In this document: positions 41,107 through 51,857 of the stretch, piece after piece
Numbering within the stretch: the stretch's first letter is position 1
Layout: each line of letters starts with the position of its first letter
Assembly: GCF_000744455.1 (NCBI RefSeq)
Contig: NZ_JQLY01000001.1
Coordinates: 1,674,001-1,738,000 of the forward strand
DNA length: 64,000 bases
Origin: Methanobacterium sp. SMA-27
Lineage (GTDB): Archaea; Methanobacteriota; Methanobacteria; Methanobacteriales; Methanobacteriaceae
Direction: 5' to 3'
Position numbers and translations under genes: made by a program
The notes under the pieces: generated by a model
Seen by the model: only the letters and a program-made list of their open reading frames with translations
Database searches by the model: none
What the model was told of the DNA's origin: nothing

Positions 41107-41172
41107 AATCTTTTACCTCCAAATATGTTTATTATTAGTCTCTTGTCATAAATAAAACCATAAGGTGTTCCA

Positions 41173-43155
41173 ATGAAAGCCATGTCCAATGTTGATATTT
41201 ACGCAATTTGCAAAGAATTAGGAGAACTGTTAAAGGATGCCAGGGTTCAAAAGGCATACCAACCAACCAAAGATACTGTACTTATACGGTTCCATGTGCC
41301 TTCTAAAGGCCGTGTTGATGTGATCTTTCAGGCTGGTTTACGAGTACATACGACCCAATATCCCCCACAAAACCCCAAAGTTCCACCAAACTTCCCTATG
41401 CTTCTGAGAAAGTATATTAAAGGAGGCCGTGTAACTGGAGTGAGTCAACACAACTTTGATAGGATTATGCGGATCGATATCCAGAAGGAGCATAAATTTT
41501 CATTGGTTATAGAACTCTTTGCTAAGGGTAATATAATACTTTTGGATGAAGATGATCAGATCATTCTACCTCTGAAAAGAAAATTATGGCAGGATAGAAA
41601 GATATCCTCAAAGGAGGAATACAAATATCCGCCTGAAAGGGGTATTAATCCGCTTGAAATTGAAAAAGATCAATTAAAAGAAATATTCCAGAATTCTGAT
41701 AGAGATATAATTAGAACTCTTGCTGGAAATGGTCTTGGTGGCCTGTATGCCGAAGAGATAATATTGAGATCCAATGTTGATAAAAAGAAAATGGCTAGTG
41801 AAGTAACTGATGATGAAATTAATGCACTGCACAGCGCTCTAAATGATGTTTTCAAACCCATTAAAACATATGATTTCCATCCACAGATAGTATCTGGAAA
41901 AAAAGACGATGTTTTACCTCTTGATCTTCAGATGTATTCAGAATATGATAAAAAAAGATACGAAACCTACAATGAAGCTTCTGATGAATTCTACAGTAGC
42001 ATAATTGGTGAAGATATTGTACAGGTACACGATGAAGTATGGTCTGGAGAAGTTGGTAAATTTGAGAAAAGACTAGCAATACAGTTGGCAACTCTTGAAA
42101 AATTCAATAAAACTGTAAAAGATTCCAAGATAAAGGGCGAAGCAATATATTCCAATTATCAAAATATACAAAATATTATAAATATTATAAATGAGGCTAG
42201 AGAGAAACATTCATGGCTTGAAATCATTTCAATCATAAAAAAAGCTAAAAAAGCTAAAACTGAAGGATTGGAAATCATTGAATCAATAGATAAAATGGGC
42301 GTTTTAACATTAAACCTTGATGGAATCATAGTTAATATTGATACGGGATTAGGCATTCCTGAAAATGCAGAAGTATATTATAATAAGGGTAAAAAAGCTA
42401 AAAAGAAAATTAAAGGAGTTAATATTGCTATTGCTAAGACTGAAGAGGAAATTAAAAAAGCAAAAGGTAAGCGAGAAATAGAAATGGAAAAGGTTTTAGT
42501 ACCTCAGAAACGGGTTAAAAAGGATCTTAAATGGTATGAAAAGCTAAGATGGTTTTTAACATCTGATGGTTTGATGGTTATTGGTGGCAGGGATGCAACA
42601 ACCAATGAAATGGTTGTTAAGAAACATATGGAAAACCGTGATATCTATTTCCATTCAGATATACATGGTGCTGCATCCATTATTCTTAAGGCAGGTAAAG
42701 ATGAAATTCCAGAATCAAGTATTAACCAAGCTGCTGCATTTGCAGCATGTTTCTCGAGTGCATGGGCTAAAGGCTTAGGTTCTGCTGATGTTTACTGGGT
42801 TCATCCCGAACAGGTATCAAAAACACCACAATCAGGTGAATTTGTTACTAAAGGGGCTTTCATAATACGAGGATCACGAAACTATATCCGAGGACTTCCA
42901 TTAACACTAGCAATTGGTAAAGTAGATTACGAAGGAGAAAGAATAATGGCAGGACCTCCGGAAGCAGTATCTAAATATACTGAAAATTTTTCATCTATTA
43001 AACCGGGTTATACTAAAAAAGAAGAGATAGCAATGCAGATAAAAAATAAGATAGATACAGATAAAATGTTCATAATTGAAGATGTTGTCCGTGTTTTACC
43101 TTCTGGAAAATGTGATTTTGTAGATAAAAAGGGTTCCAAAAGAAAAAGGAGATAA
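41173..43155 (+). CDS. rqcH: Ribosome rescue protein RqcH (NFACT family)
   Basis: 660 residues, the archaeal NFACT form. N-terminal NFACT-N ([46 protein letters not shown]), a central long coiled coil (about 300-440), then NFACT-R ([37 protein letters not shown]) and a C-terminal part ending in basic KKGSKRKRR. Binds split 60S/50S subunits with peptidyl-tRNA and recruits alanyl-tRNA for tailing. AAGGTG precedes the ATG at 41173; a second ATG is at 41182. Full length. Confidence 0.93.
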   Translation: MKAMSNVDIYAICKELGELLKDARVQKAYQPTKDTVLIRFHVPSKGRVDVIFQAGLRVHTTQYPPQNPKVPPNFPMLLRKYIKGGRVTGVSQHNFDRIMRIDIQKEHKFSLVIELFAKGNIILLDEDDQIILPLKRKLWQDRKISSKEEYKYPPERGINPLEIEKDQLKEIFQNSDRDIIRTLAGNGLGGLYAEEIILRSNVDKKKMASEVTDDEINALHSALNDVFKPIKTYDFHPQIVSGKKDDVLPLDLQMYSEYDKKRYETYNEASDEFYSSIIGEDIVQVHDEVWSGEVGKFEKRLAIQLATLEKFNKTVKDSKIKGEAIYSNYQNIQNIINIINEAREKHSWLEIISIIKKAKKAKTEGLEIIESIDKMGVLTLNLDGIIVNIDTGLGIPENAEVYYNKGKKAKKKIKGVNIAIAKTEEEIKKAKGKREIEMEKVLVPQKRVKKDLKWYEKLRWFLTSDGLMVIGGRDATTNEMVVKKHMENRDIYFHSDIHGAASIILKAGKDEIPESSINQAAAFAACFSSAWAKGLGSADVYWVHPEQVSKTPQSGEFVTKGAFIIRGSRNYIRGLPLTLAIGKVDYEGERIMAGPPEAVSKYTENFSSIKPGYTKKEEIAMQIKNKIDTDKMFIIEDVVRVLPSGKCDFVDKKGSKRKRR

Positions 43156-43200
43156 TATCTTCATTGATTAATATTTTAAAAATAAATTTGTTGGAGAAAA

Positions 43201-43506
43201 TTACATCTTCTCTTTATCTTTCATTTGTTTTTTTAGAAGAAAATTAATGTCTATAACGTACATTCCTTCTTGATCAGAAATAATTATAGAGTCATCCTCT
43301 AATAAAGAAGGTAAATTTAGCTCGTATATACCATGTTCTTTTATCATTATGGTTTCGATTGAGTCTCCCTTTATCTCTTGTATTTCTGGTTTTTTTCCCT
43401 TTTGATGGAATTCAAAGAATTTACTACCACACTCAGGACATCCTTTAAGGATTACTTCCTCTGAGTTGATTGTAAACTCTGATCCACATTTAATGCAACG
43501 ATGCAC
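43201..43506 (-). CDS. Zinc-ribbon protein of the Era-like GTPase operon
   Basis: About 101 residues from a GTG at 43506 ([10 protein letters not shown] ... [14 protein letters not shown]: two CxxC pairs 20 residues apart), then an acidic linker and a strand-rich tail ([20 protein letters not shown]). GGTGA lies just ahead of this GTG; the longer frame to 43527 starts at a TTG without such a site. It overlaps the DUF2073 gene. This three-gene set (GTPase, DUF2073, zinc ribbon) is conserved in euryarchaea; function unknown. Confidence 0.8.
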   Translation of the reverse strand: MHRCIKCGSEFTINSEEVILKGCPECGSKFFEFHQKGKKPEIQEIKGDSIETIMIKEHGIYELNLPSLLEDDSIIISDQEGMYVIDINFLLKKQMKDKEKM

Positions 43507-43873
43507 CTGAATCACCGAGGTTGGCAATCATGGACAGGAAGTTTGATCTCTTCTTGACTGCCTTCATTACATTTGCAGGACCAATAATTGTTATTCCTAT
43601 TGTTTTCTTTTTTGAAAGCCCAAAAAATGAAGATTTGTCCTTTTCTAGGGTGTATATATCAATTCCCATGAAATTTTCAACATCAATTTCACGCATTGTA
43701 GTTTCAATAAGTTCTGCCTCTTCTCCAGGAGTGAGACCACCCTCTATAACTACCAAATCACCGTCTTTAACCTTATCAACTATCATGGAAATTTTTTCCA
43801 TACTTGTTCGGGTTTTTAGTGCATCCGATGATAGAAAATCCATTTTTAGAGCATTTGGTTCTGTATTATCCAT
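43490..43873 (-). CDS. DUF2073 domain protein
   Basis: 127 residues matching DUF2073: [78 protein letters not shown] small alpha/beta protein found only in archaea next to the Era-like GTPase. It lies 14 bp after the GTPase stop and overlaps the zinc-ribbon gene, so the three are expressed together. Role unknown; a ribosome or RNA-related function is suggested by the GTPase. Confidence 0.88.
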   Translation of the reverse strand: MDNTEPNALKMDFLSSDALKTRTSMEKISMIVDKVKDGDLVVIEGGLTPGEEAELIETTMREIDVENFMGIDIYTLEKDKSSFFGLSKKKTIGITIIGPANVMKAVKKRSNFLSMIANLGDSGASLH

Positions 43874-43887
43874 TTTAAAACCCCTAA

Positions 43888-44523
43888 TTAATTAAATTTA
43901 TCAACCATTGCCTGATAAAGATCGGCTGTATTTTCTCCGTGTAATGCTGAAACTGGTACAACTGTGTGTTGTGGAAAAACAGAAGTGATTCGCTCAGAGG
44001 AAGCTTCAGGAAGGTCGATTTTGTTGGCTACAATAACAAATGGTATTTTACGTGCTTCAAGATTGCCCATTATTGTAATATTTGCTTGAGTTAATGGATC
44101 TTGTGTGGCGTCTACTACCAAAAGCACACCTGTAACATCATCTAACCATTTTATAGCTTCAATAATTCCTTTAGTTGCTTCTTTTGCTCTTTCTTTTGCT
44201 TCTTCTTCTGATAAACCAAATTCTAGGAAATTTTTATAGTCTATCTTTGTTGCTATTCCCGGAGTGTCAACAATATCGAAGTCTAGTTCTACTCCATCAT
44301 ATTCAATTTGAACACGTTCTTGTCTGTAAACACGTCTAGTTTCATGAGGAATCTCGGATACAATGCCTAATGGTTTACCAATCCAGTCATTTGTCATTGT
44401 ATTTGCTAGTGTTGTTTTACCAGAATTGGGGTGTCCGTACAAACCGATTTTAAGTTTTTTATCCTTGCCAATAAGCTTGTTGAAGATGTTTTTAAAAAAG
44501 CTACGTCTGAAGAATTTCCGCAT
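43888..44523 (-). CDS. Era-like GTP-binding protein
   Basis: About 211 residues from the ATG at 44523 ([10 protein letters not shown]). All G motifs are present: G1 [10 protein letters not shown]2 region with RVYRQERV, G3 DTPG, G4 NKID, G5 SALHG. The N-terminal basic helix could reach a membrane or RNA. No KH domain, so it is not Era itself. Leads the conserved operon with DUF2073 and the zinc-ribbon gene. The start at 44541 is also in frame but has no ribosome site. Confidence 0.9.
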   Translation of the reverse strand: MRKFFRRSFFKNIFNKLIGKDKKLKIGLYGHPNSGKTTLANTMTNDWIGKPLGIVSEIPHETRRVYRQERVQIEYDGVELDFDIVDTPGIATKIDYKNFLEFGLSEEEAKERAKEATKGIIEAIKWLDDVTGVLLVVDATQDPLTQANITIMGNLEARKIPFVIVANKIDLPEASSERITSVFPQHTVVPVSALHGENTADLYQAMVDKFN

Positions 44524-44905
44524 GTTTATCACTCTTATCAACTCACAATGATTAAGACATTAGACCATAAGAATATACTTAATCATCTAATGGTATTATT
44601 ATTTTCCTTTATGAATCCCACTGTACCATTCTTGTTTATTAGTTAAACCTTAGGGTTTATATAAGTTCTGTTTTTGACCCTTAACATAATACCATATCTT
44701 CAATAGTATTTTGGAGACTTGATCACATTAGAGGCCATAGTTAAACTATACCAACAAAAGTTGATGAATTAAAATGTTAAATTTATTCCTGTTTTAATGA
44801 TAATACTAAATAATAATAAGGAATTAAATCCAATAAAATTAAAAAGATATTTTGAAATAAAATCTTGATAGCCTAGATATTCAAATTTAAAATAATAAAA
44901 TAAAA
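44524..44905. other. Intergenic region before relic copy B
   Basis: About 380 bp without a supported gene. Contains the promoter region of the GTPase operon. Confidence 0.4.
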
Positions 44906-45134
44906 TTTATCTTAAAGTAGGAGAATACACCATCCATGAGGGTGGGGATGAATCCAACCACAACATATAAATAATAATTAATACCTATTACTAATATAGT
45001 ATGCGATAGCCAAGTATACTAAACTTAATCTAATCAGTACCGTAGGAACTACGGGAATTAAAGCTTCTCTGAGAAAGCACAATAGTGGATTCCATGAAGG
45101 AAGAAGCCCATTCCGAAAGGGAGGGGTAGTTCAC
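44906..45134 (+). mobile_element. IS200/IS605-type relic with omega-RNA-like region, copy B
   Basis: Plus-strand copy of the relic at 33895. TTTATCTTAA, a short frame ending HEGGDESNH and a stop, hairpin GTATGC-9-GTATAC with one G-T pair, CCGTAG-GAA-CTACGG, GCTTCT...AGAAGC, and the end hairpin before TAGTTCAC. The right end reaches into the 3' end of the MBL hydrolase gene and supplies its stop codon. No transposase remains. Confidence 0.65.
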
Positions 45135-45829
45135 TCCTTGTAACTATCACCAGGATTTAATATTATAACTTCAACATTTCTATTTGACTTTCTAACCATA
45201 TCCGAATATTCCAATGGGTCTTGTTCTATAGCCGGGTATGTGTTGTAATGCATTGGAATAATTATCTCTGGATTAATCCATTCTGCAGCTATAGCTGCCT
45301 CAAATGGACCCATTGTATAACGATCTCCAATAGGCAACATTGCGATATCTGGTTGATATATATGGCTAATCACATATCGCATATCAGAAAATATTCCTGT
45401 GTCTCCTGCATGATATATCTTCCTTCCATTTTCCAGTTCCAATATAAAACCCGCTGAACTTCCACCTGCATCAACCTCCTCAATAAAATCCATATCAGAG
45501 GAGTGTAGTGAATTGACCATTGTAATTTTAATATCCTGAATTTTTGCTGATCCACCTATGTTCATTCCTAATGTTTCAAAACCCAGTTTTGAGAGGTAGA
45601 TAGAAAGTTCATGATTGCAGACTATAATTGCTCCTGTTCTATTGGCAATTTCCATTGTATCTCCAAAATGATCTCCATGACCATGTGATACTAATATAAC
45701 ATCGGCATAAAGTTCTTCGACTGTGACAGGGGATATTGGATTGTTGCTAATAAACGGGTCAATTAGAATCCTAAGATTTTCATCTGTTGTTATCTGAAAT
45801 GCTGAATGTCCCAGCCAGGTAATATTCAT
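45131..45829 (-). CDS. MBL-fold metal-dependent hydrolase (UPF0173 type)
   Basis: About 232 residues from the ATG at 45829. Metal site [11 protein letters not shown] (HxHxDH) near 55-65, further ligands in HAGDTGIF and [11 protein letters not shown]0173 proteins are single-domain, metal-dependent hydrolases of unknown substrate. The start overlaps the stop of the previous gene by ATGA, so translation is coupled. The last codon and stop (KE, then TGA) lie at the end of relic copy B: insertion seems to have replaced the native C-terminus by a few residues. Confidence 0.88.
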   Translation of the reverse strand: MNITWLGHSAFQITTDENLRILIDPFISNNPISPVTVEELYADVILVSHGHGDHFGDTMEIANRTGAIIVCNHELSIYLSKLGFETLGMNIGGSAKIQDIKITMVNSLHSSDMDFIEEVDAGGSSAGFILELENGRKIYHAGDTGIFSDMRYVISHIYQPDIAMLPIGDRYTMGPFEAAIAAEWINPEIIIPMHYNTYPAIEQDPLEYSDMVRKSNRNVEVIILNPGDSYKE

Positions 45830-47103
45830 TTTCTGATCTCCATGTCTAAATCCTTTGAAATTTCCCATGCATCTTCAAAAAGTCTTTCAATTTCCTCAAT
45901 GGACTTCTGGTCCTTGTACATAACACCAACCTCAAAACTCTCATAGATCGGGTCTGTTGATATAATAAGACCATTTGTATTGTCTGATACAACTGCAACT
46001 GTGTGTATGTGGGGCATTGTTCTGATCTCAACTTTATTTTCAATTAAAAGTTTAATTAATTCTACAGAAGTATCATCATCTAAGCTAGCTTCCTGAATTA
46101 TCATTCTACTCTGTGTATCCATAAATTTTTTTAATATAGAAACATCAATGTTCCTGATCCATGGATACATCATTAATATTTTGTTATCTGCCTTCGAGAT
46201 TGTGTCTTTTAATGCATCCTGTACATCTCCAGCATCAAAGGACCATATGATGCTTGGCTCCTGTGATTCAGATTTCAAAGTATCCAGAGTACCTTTAAAT
46301 GAATCTAATCTTTCATCAATAATACTCTCAATATCCTTTGCATTTTTAATATAATTCTCCTTCAAACGATTCAATCTGTTTTTAACAAATTCCTGTTCAT
46401 CTTTTTCCTTGGATTTAGAACTTTTTAATTTAGAAACGTCAATATGTTTAGGAACTGGCTTAATTTTTTCCTTTTTATCTGGTTTTTCATCTGCACTTTC
46501 CTTAAGGAGAACAGGTTTTATTGGAGGAACACCAACTTTAGGTTCTGTAGCCTGAGATATGGGAGCCTTCTTTTTTGGTTTTTCCATCGACAATTCAGGA
46601 GGAGTAGTTGTTTTAAATGTTTTTTCAGATTTAGGTAATACTTCTTTAGACGTTTGGTTAACTTTTTTAGGTACAGGTCTTGATGTGACAGGAGTAATCT
46701 TCTTCATTGGTTTTTCTTTTTCAGATTTAGATGGTATTACTGGTTTCTTATCATCCGCTGAAATGGGTTTAGTTTTCACTGGCTTAATTTTTTTTGAAGA
46801 TTTAGTTGGTTTGGCTGGAGGTTTTATATTTTGTCCTAGTTTTTCTATTGCACCCTTTTTAGCTTTTCCTGTAACTGGTTTAGGTGCCTGTTTTGGAATT
46901 TTATTTTTTGGTTTAGAAGTTTTTGATCTTGACAGATCAATTTTGCTAGAAAAAAATACCATCATAATAATACCAAAAACAGAAGAACACAATCCCCCAA
47001 AGAAAAGTCCGAAATTAGGGGGAGTAGAAAAACCAAAGGACATTCCATAAAATCCTGCAATAAGCAGTAGACCTCCAAAAACCGTGACGAGTAAATTGAT
47101 CAT
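45826..47103 (-). CDS. Membrane protein with Lys/Pro-rich linker and TrmB-like sensor domain
   Basis: 425 residues. Two N-terminal membrane helices ([38 protein letters not shown]), a 170-residue Lys/Pro-rich linker ([20 protein letters not shown] and similar). Residues 225-425 form a PLD/TrmB-like alpha/beta domain ([55 protein letters not shown]). GGAGGTAAAGG just before the ATG. Its stop overlaps the hydrolase start. A cytoplasmic sensor domain at the end of a long arm, of unknown partner. Confidence 0.75.
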   Translation of the reverse strand: MINLLVTVFGGLLLIAGFYGMSFGFSTPPNFGLFFGGLCSSVFGIIMMVFFSSKIDLSRSKTSKPKNKIPKQAPKPVTGKAKKGAIEKLGQNIKPPAKPTKSSKKIKPVKTKPISADDKKPVIPSKSEKEKPMKKITPVTSRPVPKKVNQTSKEVLPKSEKTFKTTTPPELSMEKPKKKAPISQATEPKVGVPPIKPVLLKESADEKPDKKEKIKPVPKHIDVSKLKSSKSKEKDEQEFVKNRLNRLKENYIKNAKDIESIIDERLDSFKGTLDTLKSESQEPSIIWSFDAGDVQDALKDTISKADNKILMMYPWIRNIDVSILKKFMDTQSRMIIQEASLDDDTSVELIKLLIENKVEIRTMPHIHTVAVVSDNTNGLIISTDPIYESFEVGVMYKDQKSIEEIERLFEDAWEISKDLDMEIRK

Positions 47104-47548
47104 CCTTTACCTCCCAATAATATTGTTACCCCAGATATGTTATCACCAATGATCAAAATGTCTAAAATATAAATGAATCACTATTCTTGATAATAACTAT
47201 ACTTTTTTAATGTATAATATTATCTATTAAGTATTTAAATAGTAGGTTATCTCCATTACTCCTATTATAATTCAATCATAACTCAACCAAAATCGAGTAG
47301 GCTATTGGAAAAAAGATATGTACTGATTTTGAAAAAGCATAGATTATTATCAATTGTAATTGAAAAATTGTCAATTAATTTAATAGTATCTTGATTAATG
47401 GAGATTCTATTTTGATATTTCATCAGTATCAAAAGATTACTACAAATAACTCTTATTTTAATAAAATAAATGATATATGTCCTAATATCTTTATTTATTC
47501 AATATTATTTGATACAAGTATTCAAAAGTAATGCATTCACAATTTATG
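47104..47548. other. Gene-free AT-rich stretch
   Basis: 445 bp between the promoter of the membrane protein gene and the end of the flavoprotein pseudogene. No ORF, repeat or RNA supported. Confidence 0.4.
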
Positions 47549-48527
47549 CTAATTTTCTTCTTGATATTCTTTTTCTGAATTTATGTTCCATATATTATCT
47601 TTGGATTTTACATTATTTATTATGTTTTCAACTGCAGTCATTGCAGTGAGCATAGAATGGTCCATATTATTATAGCGGTGCATTCCGTTCCTTCCAATCA
47701 AAAATAGGTTTTCAAACTGATCTACAAAATCCTTAATAGTATCAAATTTATTGTAAGTACCGAAATATGCAGGATAGGTTTTTTGAACTCTAATTACAAC
47801 ATTGTCAATGACATCGTTACCATCAATAATGTTAATTTTTTCAAGTTCATTAATTGCAAAATCCTTGAATTTTTCATCAGACAAATTCCACATTTTATCT
47901 CCTTCATTGCAAAAATATTCAAGACTTATCCAAACTTTTGAATCGTCATTAACAAGATAAGGACTCCAGTTATTAAATATTTGGATTCTGCCCATTTCAA
48001 CATCTCTTTCTTGTATATATATCCAATTATCCGAAACTAAATCATTTAAAGTTCTTAGTTTGGTCTCATTTTTTATCTTGAGCTTAGTGAGAAGTAACCC
48101 AACAGTGATAAAATCACGGTATATCAAACCATTGGCCACTTCAATAACATCTGCAGGTAAATTTCCTTCAAAAGCATTTATTATATCTTTAACAGGCATT
48201 GATGAGAAAAAATAGTCTCCTTCAATCCTTTTTAATTCACCTGTTGATTCGTCATGGACTTTAATTGCAACTATCTCCCCTGAATTGAACTCTAATCCAA
48301 CTACATTACTATTATGGTGTATTTCTCCACCATTTTCTGTAATTATTTCTCCAACTTCTTCCCACAGTTGACCTGGACCATATTTGGGATATATAATTAC
48401 TTATTAAGCTTGTTTCAATATTCCTTTGGGATAAAATATTGTATTGTGTAAATCTTTTTTTAAAAGCGTGAAAGACAGCATTTTTAATTGAAAGTCCTTT
48501 ATATATGAAAAACCAGAATTTTATCAA
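47549..48527 (-). pseudogene. NAD(P)/FAD-dependent amine-oxidase-like protein (UDP-sugar flavoprotein type), truncated and frameshifted
   Basis: The C-terminal part is open from about 48397 to 47549 and reads [19 protein letters not shown], then [44 protein letters not shown]. These are hallmarks of the HemG/UDP-galactopyranose-mutase-like flavoproteins of glycan loci. Just upstream, another frame (48405-48527) contains GLSIKNAVFHAFKKR, which belongs before it. So there is a frameshift at about 48400, and the N-terminal half with the FAD-binding GxGxxG is missing. A full protein would be about 430-450 residues. Non-functional. Confidence 0.75.
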
Positions 48528-48546
48528 TTTTAAAATTTACAATTCA

Positions 48547-49692
48547 TCAATAATCCCTAGAATATGCCATAATGATCTTAACAGCATCTTCAGTTCCATT
48601 GTACTTTGAAAATTTTTCTTTGACTAATTCTGTCCTATTGATTATCTCTTTATCATTAATCAAATCATTTATATCCAATGCAATTTCATTTGGGCTTAAA
48701 TGTTTTATATTCTCTATAATGGATATCCCATATTTTTGAAAATTCAAAGTGTTTTTAATCTGCTCAGAATGGTTATCAATGGGAATAATAATATTTGGGA
48801 TTCCAAGTGACATTATCTCCATAATTGTTGTGTGGCCAGCAAGGCTTACAATTACGTCTGATATTTTCATCCAGTCCATCATATTATTTAAATACTCTTT
48901 TTTTATCACTTTATGAGATTCTTGGATAAAATCAGCTTTTATTTGTGGACCCGTAACAATTATTAACTTGTCACATTCGATCAGTGATGATGCTTCACAA
49001 ATTAAATTCAACAATTCTTTTCCAAAATCGCTTCCACCTACTGTTACAAGAACGATAAGGTCAGAATTTTTGAATCCAAACTTATTTCTAAGATAATCCT
49101 TTTTGTGCATTTTTTTTGGATTAACTTTAAGAAATGGTCCAGTGTGAACTACAATTTCACTCAGTTTTTGAGGTATTTCTATAGAACCAGGAACATCTGG
49201 TATCATTATTACCTTACAAAGCTTGCAAACATCTTGAAAAAATCTTTTAAGACCCGTTTCAAGATATTCAATACTTTTTTCATTGGGATAAATATTTGAT
49301 ATGTTTATTGTAAGTTCGTTTGTAACCATAATACATGGTACACCAAGTATTTTAGCTGTTATTGGAACTGAATAATGTGAGTCTGCTATTATTATATTGG
49401 GTCTAATTTTTTTAATGATCTTTGATTCATGGTATATACTTTTCAAAAATATGTATGGAGCATCAATTGATTTTTTAACTGTGTATTTGATATCAAATCC
49501 CCCATCTCCATAAAATTTGATATCTGGAAGTTTAAGTGTTTCATATTCATGAAATGCTTTCAACATTTCATATCCTGAACCATAGCTTGCAAAAAATACT
49601 TCAACACCTTCTTCTTCTAATTTTCTAGCAATTGCTATACAACGTGATGAATGACCCAAACCTATACCACAAGGCATTATAAGTACTTTCAT
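48547..49692 (-). CDS. Glycosyltransferase, MurG/GT28-like
   Basis: 381 residues with a GT-B fold. N-terminal MKVLIMPCGIGLGHSSRCIA (GxGHxxR, as in MurG-like enzymes), C-terminal VTVGGSDFGKELLNLI, VSLAGHTTIMEIMSLGIPNI and IPIDNHSEQIKNTLNFQKYG (the nucleotide-sugar-binding E-Q region). Transfers a UDP-activated sugar, probably in surface glycan synthesis. AGGATTA ribosome site before the start. Next to the broken flavoprotein gene. Confidence 0.85.
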   Translation of the reverse strand: MKVLIMPCGIGLGHSSRCIAIARKLEEEGVEVFFASYGSGYEMLKAFHEYETLKLPDIKFYGDGGFDIKYTVKKSIDAPYIFLKSIYHESKIIKKIRPNIIIADSHYSVPITAKILGVPCIMVTNELTINISNIYPNEKSIEYLETGLKRFFQDVCKLCKVIMIPDVPGSIEIPQKLSEIVVHTGPFLKVNPKKMHKKDYLRNKFGFKNSDLIVLVTVGGSDFGKELLNLICEASSLIECDKLIIVTGPQIKADFIQESHKVIKKEYLNNMMDWMKISDVIVSLAGHTTIMEIMSLGIPNIIIPIDNHSEQIKNTLNFQKYGISIIENIKHLSPNEIALDINDLINDKEIINRTELVKEKFSKYNGTEDAVKIIMAYSRDY

Positions 49693-49924
49693 AGAGTAAT
49701 CCTCATAATATATAAAAAAATATTTTGAATAATTATAGATAATATGATCAGAGTTTATTTAATTGATTATGTTAAATTTATAAGGTATTATCAGAAGTAA
49801 GTATCGATTTTGGATTTAAATCTTAATTACACTTTTAATTATTAGAAAAACTTATATGATCTTATCAGGATATTAATAATATAAAATTGCGGATATTGAT
49901 TATATCAATAATTAGGGGGATTTT

Positions 49925-50101
49925 ATGATGGACTTAATTAAAGACGAATATGGACAAGGAGCTGCAGAATACATTTTGCTATTTGGAGGAGTAATTGTTA
50001 TTGCAATAGCTGCACTCATGATATACAGAAGCTATTTCAATCCTGGTATTAACCCATTTAATTCATCACAAGATATTAGTAAAGTAAGAAGTAGCGTATA
50101 A
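49925..50101 (+). CDS. Class III signal-peptide prepilin, copy 1
   Basis: 58 residues: [20 protein letters not shown] followed by [17 protein letters not shown] and a polar tail. The class III motif is clear: basic/polar leader, G-Q-G-A-A-E, then a hydrophobic helix. EppA-type peptidase cuts before the Q. Product: subunit of an archaeal pilus. GGGGGA before the start; TATA-like AATATAAAA at 49878. The gene is only 177 bp. Two close paralogues lie at 51190 and 51673. Confidence 0.85.
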   Translation: MMDLIKDEYGQGAAEYILLFGGVIVIAIAALMIYRSYFNPGINPFNSSQDISKVRSSV

Positions 50102-50217
50102 TATTTTTTAAATTTTACTTTTTAGTCTTTTTAATAGACAAATTATTTATTTCCATCAGATAAAAAATCTACATAAACAATATCCAATTAAAAAAAACTA
50201 TAAATGAATTGTAGAAA

Positions 50218-50781
50218 TTAGTCCTGTGCTTCCATGTAATTAAGTATATCCTCAAAAAGGTTAACAGACCCCTCTTCATTGCTAAGGCTCCATGAAAATT
50301 TGTTAATCAAAATTCTCTTCTGTTCCTCTGACTGAGAGTATATATGGAAAATGGTTTTATTAAACAGTGAGTCAAGATCTTCATGAAATTCGAAGGAATT
50401 ACGGGATTTAAGATCATCGATCTTGTTTCTGAAGTTCTTTTTTAATTTGGAGGAGGCATTTCTTACTTCGTTAACATCACTGCTTTCCAACAGTTTAATG
50501 AGAGTTTCTATTTCGACAAAATCAGTTTTCATAAGTCCAAAAACGATTCCCTCAGGTTTGATGGATTGAATCCTCTTCACATCATCGTAAATACTGAAAT
50601 CATAATTGGTTATGTATATCTTTTTTTCCTTCAACAAGATCATCAAAGATTCATTTAGAGTTTTATCCGATGTTGAACGTTCAGATTTCTTTCTTATGGT
50701 TTCTAGGAGCTCTTTTTTTGATAGTTCTCTACCATCAAGAAGTTCAAGAATTATTTCCTTCATATTATAATTTTTTGGCAT
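50218..50781 (-). CDS. Winged-helix-like hypothetical protein
   Basis: 187 residues. Residues 6-60 look like a winged helix (KEIILELLDGRELSKKELLE, SDKTLNESLMILLKEKKIYI). The rest is helical (IETLIKLLESSDVNEVRNAS, KKNFRNKIDDLKSRNSF), HEAT/ARM-like. No family recognised. An ATG at 50763 is an alternative start. It lies between prepilin genes on the opposite strand and may regulate them; this is only inferred from position. Confidence 0.6.
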   Translation of the reverse strand: MPKNYNMKEIILELLDGRELSKKELLETIRKKSERSTSDKTLNESLMILLKEKKIYITNYDFSIYDDVKRIQSIKPEGIVFGLMKTDFVEIETLIKLLESSDVNEVRNASSKLKKNFRNKIDDLKSRNSFEFHEDLDSLFNKTIFHIYSQSEEQKRILINKFSWSLSNEEGSVNLFEDILNYMEAQD

Positions 50782-51189
50782 GCTTTGACACTTAATTTTT
50801 TGTTATGTGATATTATGCACATAAACCTATATAAAAATATCAATTTGTGTCATTAGTTGGTTTCAAGACATAACAATAATAAAAAAATTAATATAAGTCA
50901 ATCATGTTGACATAATATTACCTTCTTAATTTTTTTCAATAATAAAATTTGTCAACTTAAATTAAATTATAAACTACTATAACTACTTAATTTACTTATA
51001 ATGGCAGAAATTAAGCTAATTATAAATAGTTTTTATGAACGAATCCTTAATGATTTGTTTTTTTGTGATAATTAGAACAATATTGTAACAAATATTTATA
51101 AAGGAGGGAAAAATAAATTAATATATGGAATAGATTAGAAGATTGAGATTTGTTCCAAGGTATAGAGTAGCATGATGGGGGAGATACAA
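50782..51189. other. Intergenic region with the prepilin 2 promoter
   Basis: About 400 bp. Contains a TATA-like TTTATAAA at about 51097 followed by AGGAGGG, upstream of the prepilin gene at 51190. No ORF supported. Confidence 0.4.
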
Positions 51190-51363
51190 ATGGAAATTTT
51201 AAAAGACCAAAGTGGACAGGGAGCAGCAGAATATATCCTTTTATTCGGCGGGGTTATTGTTATAGCTATAGCAGCACTCTTAATATACAGAGCATACTTC
51301 TCAGGCAATGCAGACGTCAACGCTTCATCGGATATCTCTACTGTTAGATCAAGTGTCAAATAA
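51190..51363 (+). CDS. Class III signal-peptide prepilin, copy 2
   Basis: 57 residues: [20 protein letters not shown], then [19 protein letters not shown] and a short polar tail [21 protein letters not shown] at 51190 chosen because GGGGGAG lies 7 bases before it; a longer frame starts at 51172. Almost identical in DNA to the gene at 51673, so the pair arose by recent duplication or is kept alike by conversion. Pilus subunit. Confidence 0.88.
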   Translation: MEILKDQSGQGAAEYILLFGGVIVIAIAALLIYRAYFSGNADVNASSDISTVRSSVK

Positions 51364-51616
51364 GGAAGAATATAAAATCTTAAGATTAATGTAGTCTCAT
51401 TGAACTTACTCAAATGTGATCTACATTATTTCTCTTTTATGTTTGTTTAAACATGACCTTTCAAGGATTATTTTTAAAAATTAATACAAATAATTATTAT
51501 TTGAACTATTTATTCATCATTAATAGGAACAAAGCATTAAATAAAAAAAATTATCCTTTATAAAAAAAATAATTCATAGAGTAATTATTGAATTAGATTG
51601 ACTGCATTGTAATAAA

Positions 51617-51626
51617 TTTATATATA
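51617..51626 (+). promoter_or_regulatory. TATA box of prepilin copy 3
   Basis: TTTATATATA about 32-41 bases before the AGGAGG ribosome site at 51658, consistent with a short 5' leader. Confidence 0.5.
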
Positions 51627-51672
51627 GTAGAACATATATTATAATGTTAAATTTAATAGGAGGAAAAAAACC

Positions 51673-51846
51673 ATGGAAATAATGAAAGACGAAGGTGGAC
51701 AGGGAGCAGCAGAATATATCCTTTTATTCGGCGGGGTTATTGTTATAGCTATAGCAGCACTCTTAATATACAGAGCATACTTCTCAGGCAATGCAAACGT
51801 CAACGCTTCTTCGGATATCTCTACTGTTAGATCAAGTGTTAAATAA
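51673..51846 (+). CDS. Class III signal-peptide prepilin, copy 3
   Basis: 57 residues: [20 protein letters not shown] with the same helix and tail as copy 2. AGGAGG at 51658-51663 is a strong ribosome site. Differs from copy 2 by a few residues in the leader (MKDEGG against LKDQSG) and N for D in the tail. From codon 9 the DNA of the two genes is nearly identical to the stop. Followed after 11 bp by the fourth prepilin gene. Confidence 0.88.
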   Translation: MEIMKDEGGQGAAEYILLFGGVIVIAIAALLIYRAYFSGNANVNASSDISTVRSSVK

Positions 51847-51857
51847 TATTAAAGAAA

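Noticed and set aside
44906..45134. Riboswitch upstream of the MBL hydrolase
   Set aside because: It lies at the 3' side of that gene in the opposite direction and matches the relic at 33895, so a mobile-element origin explains it better.
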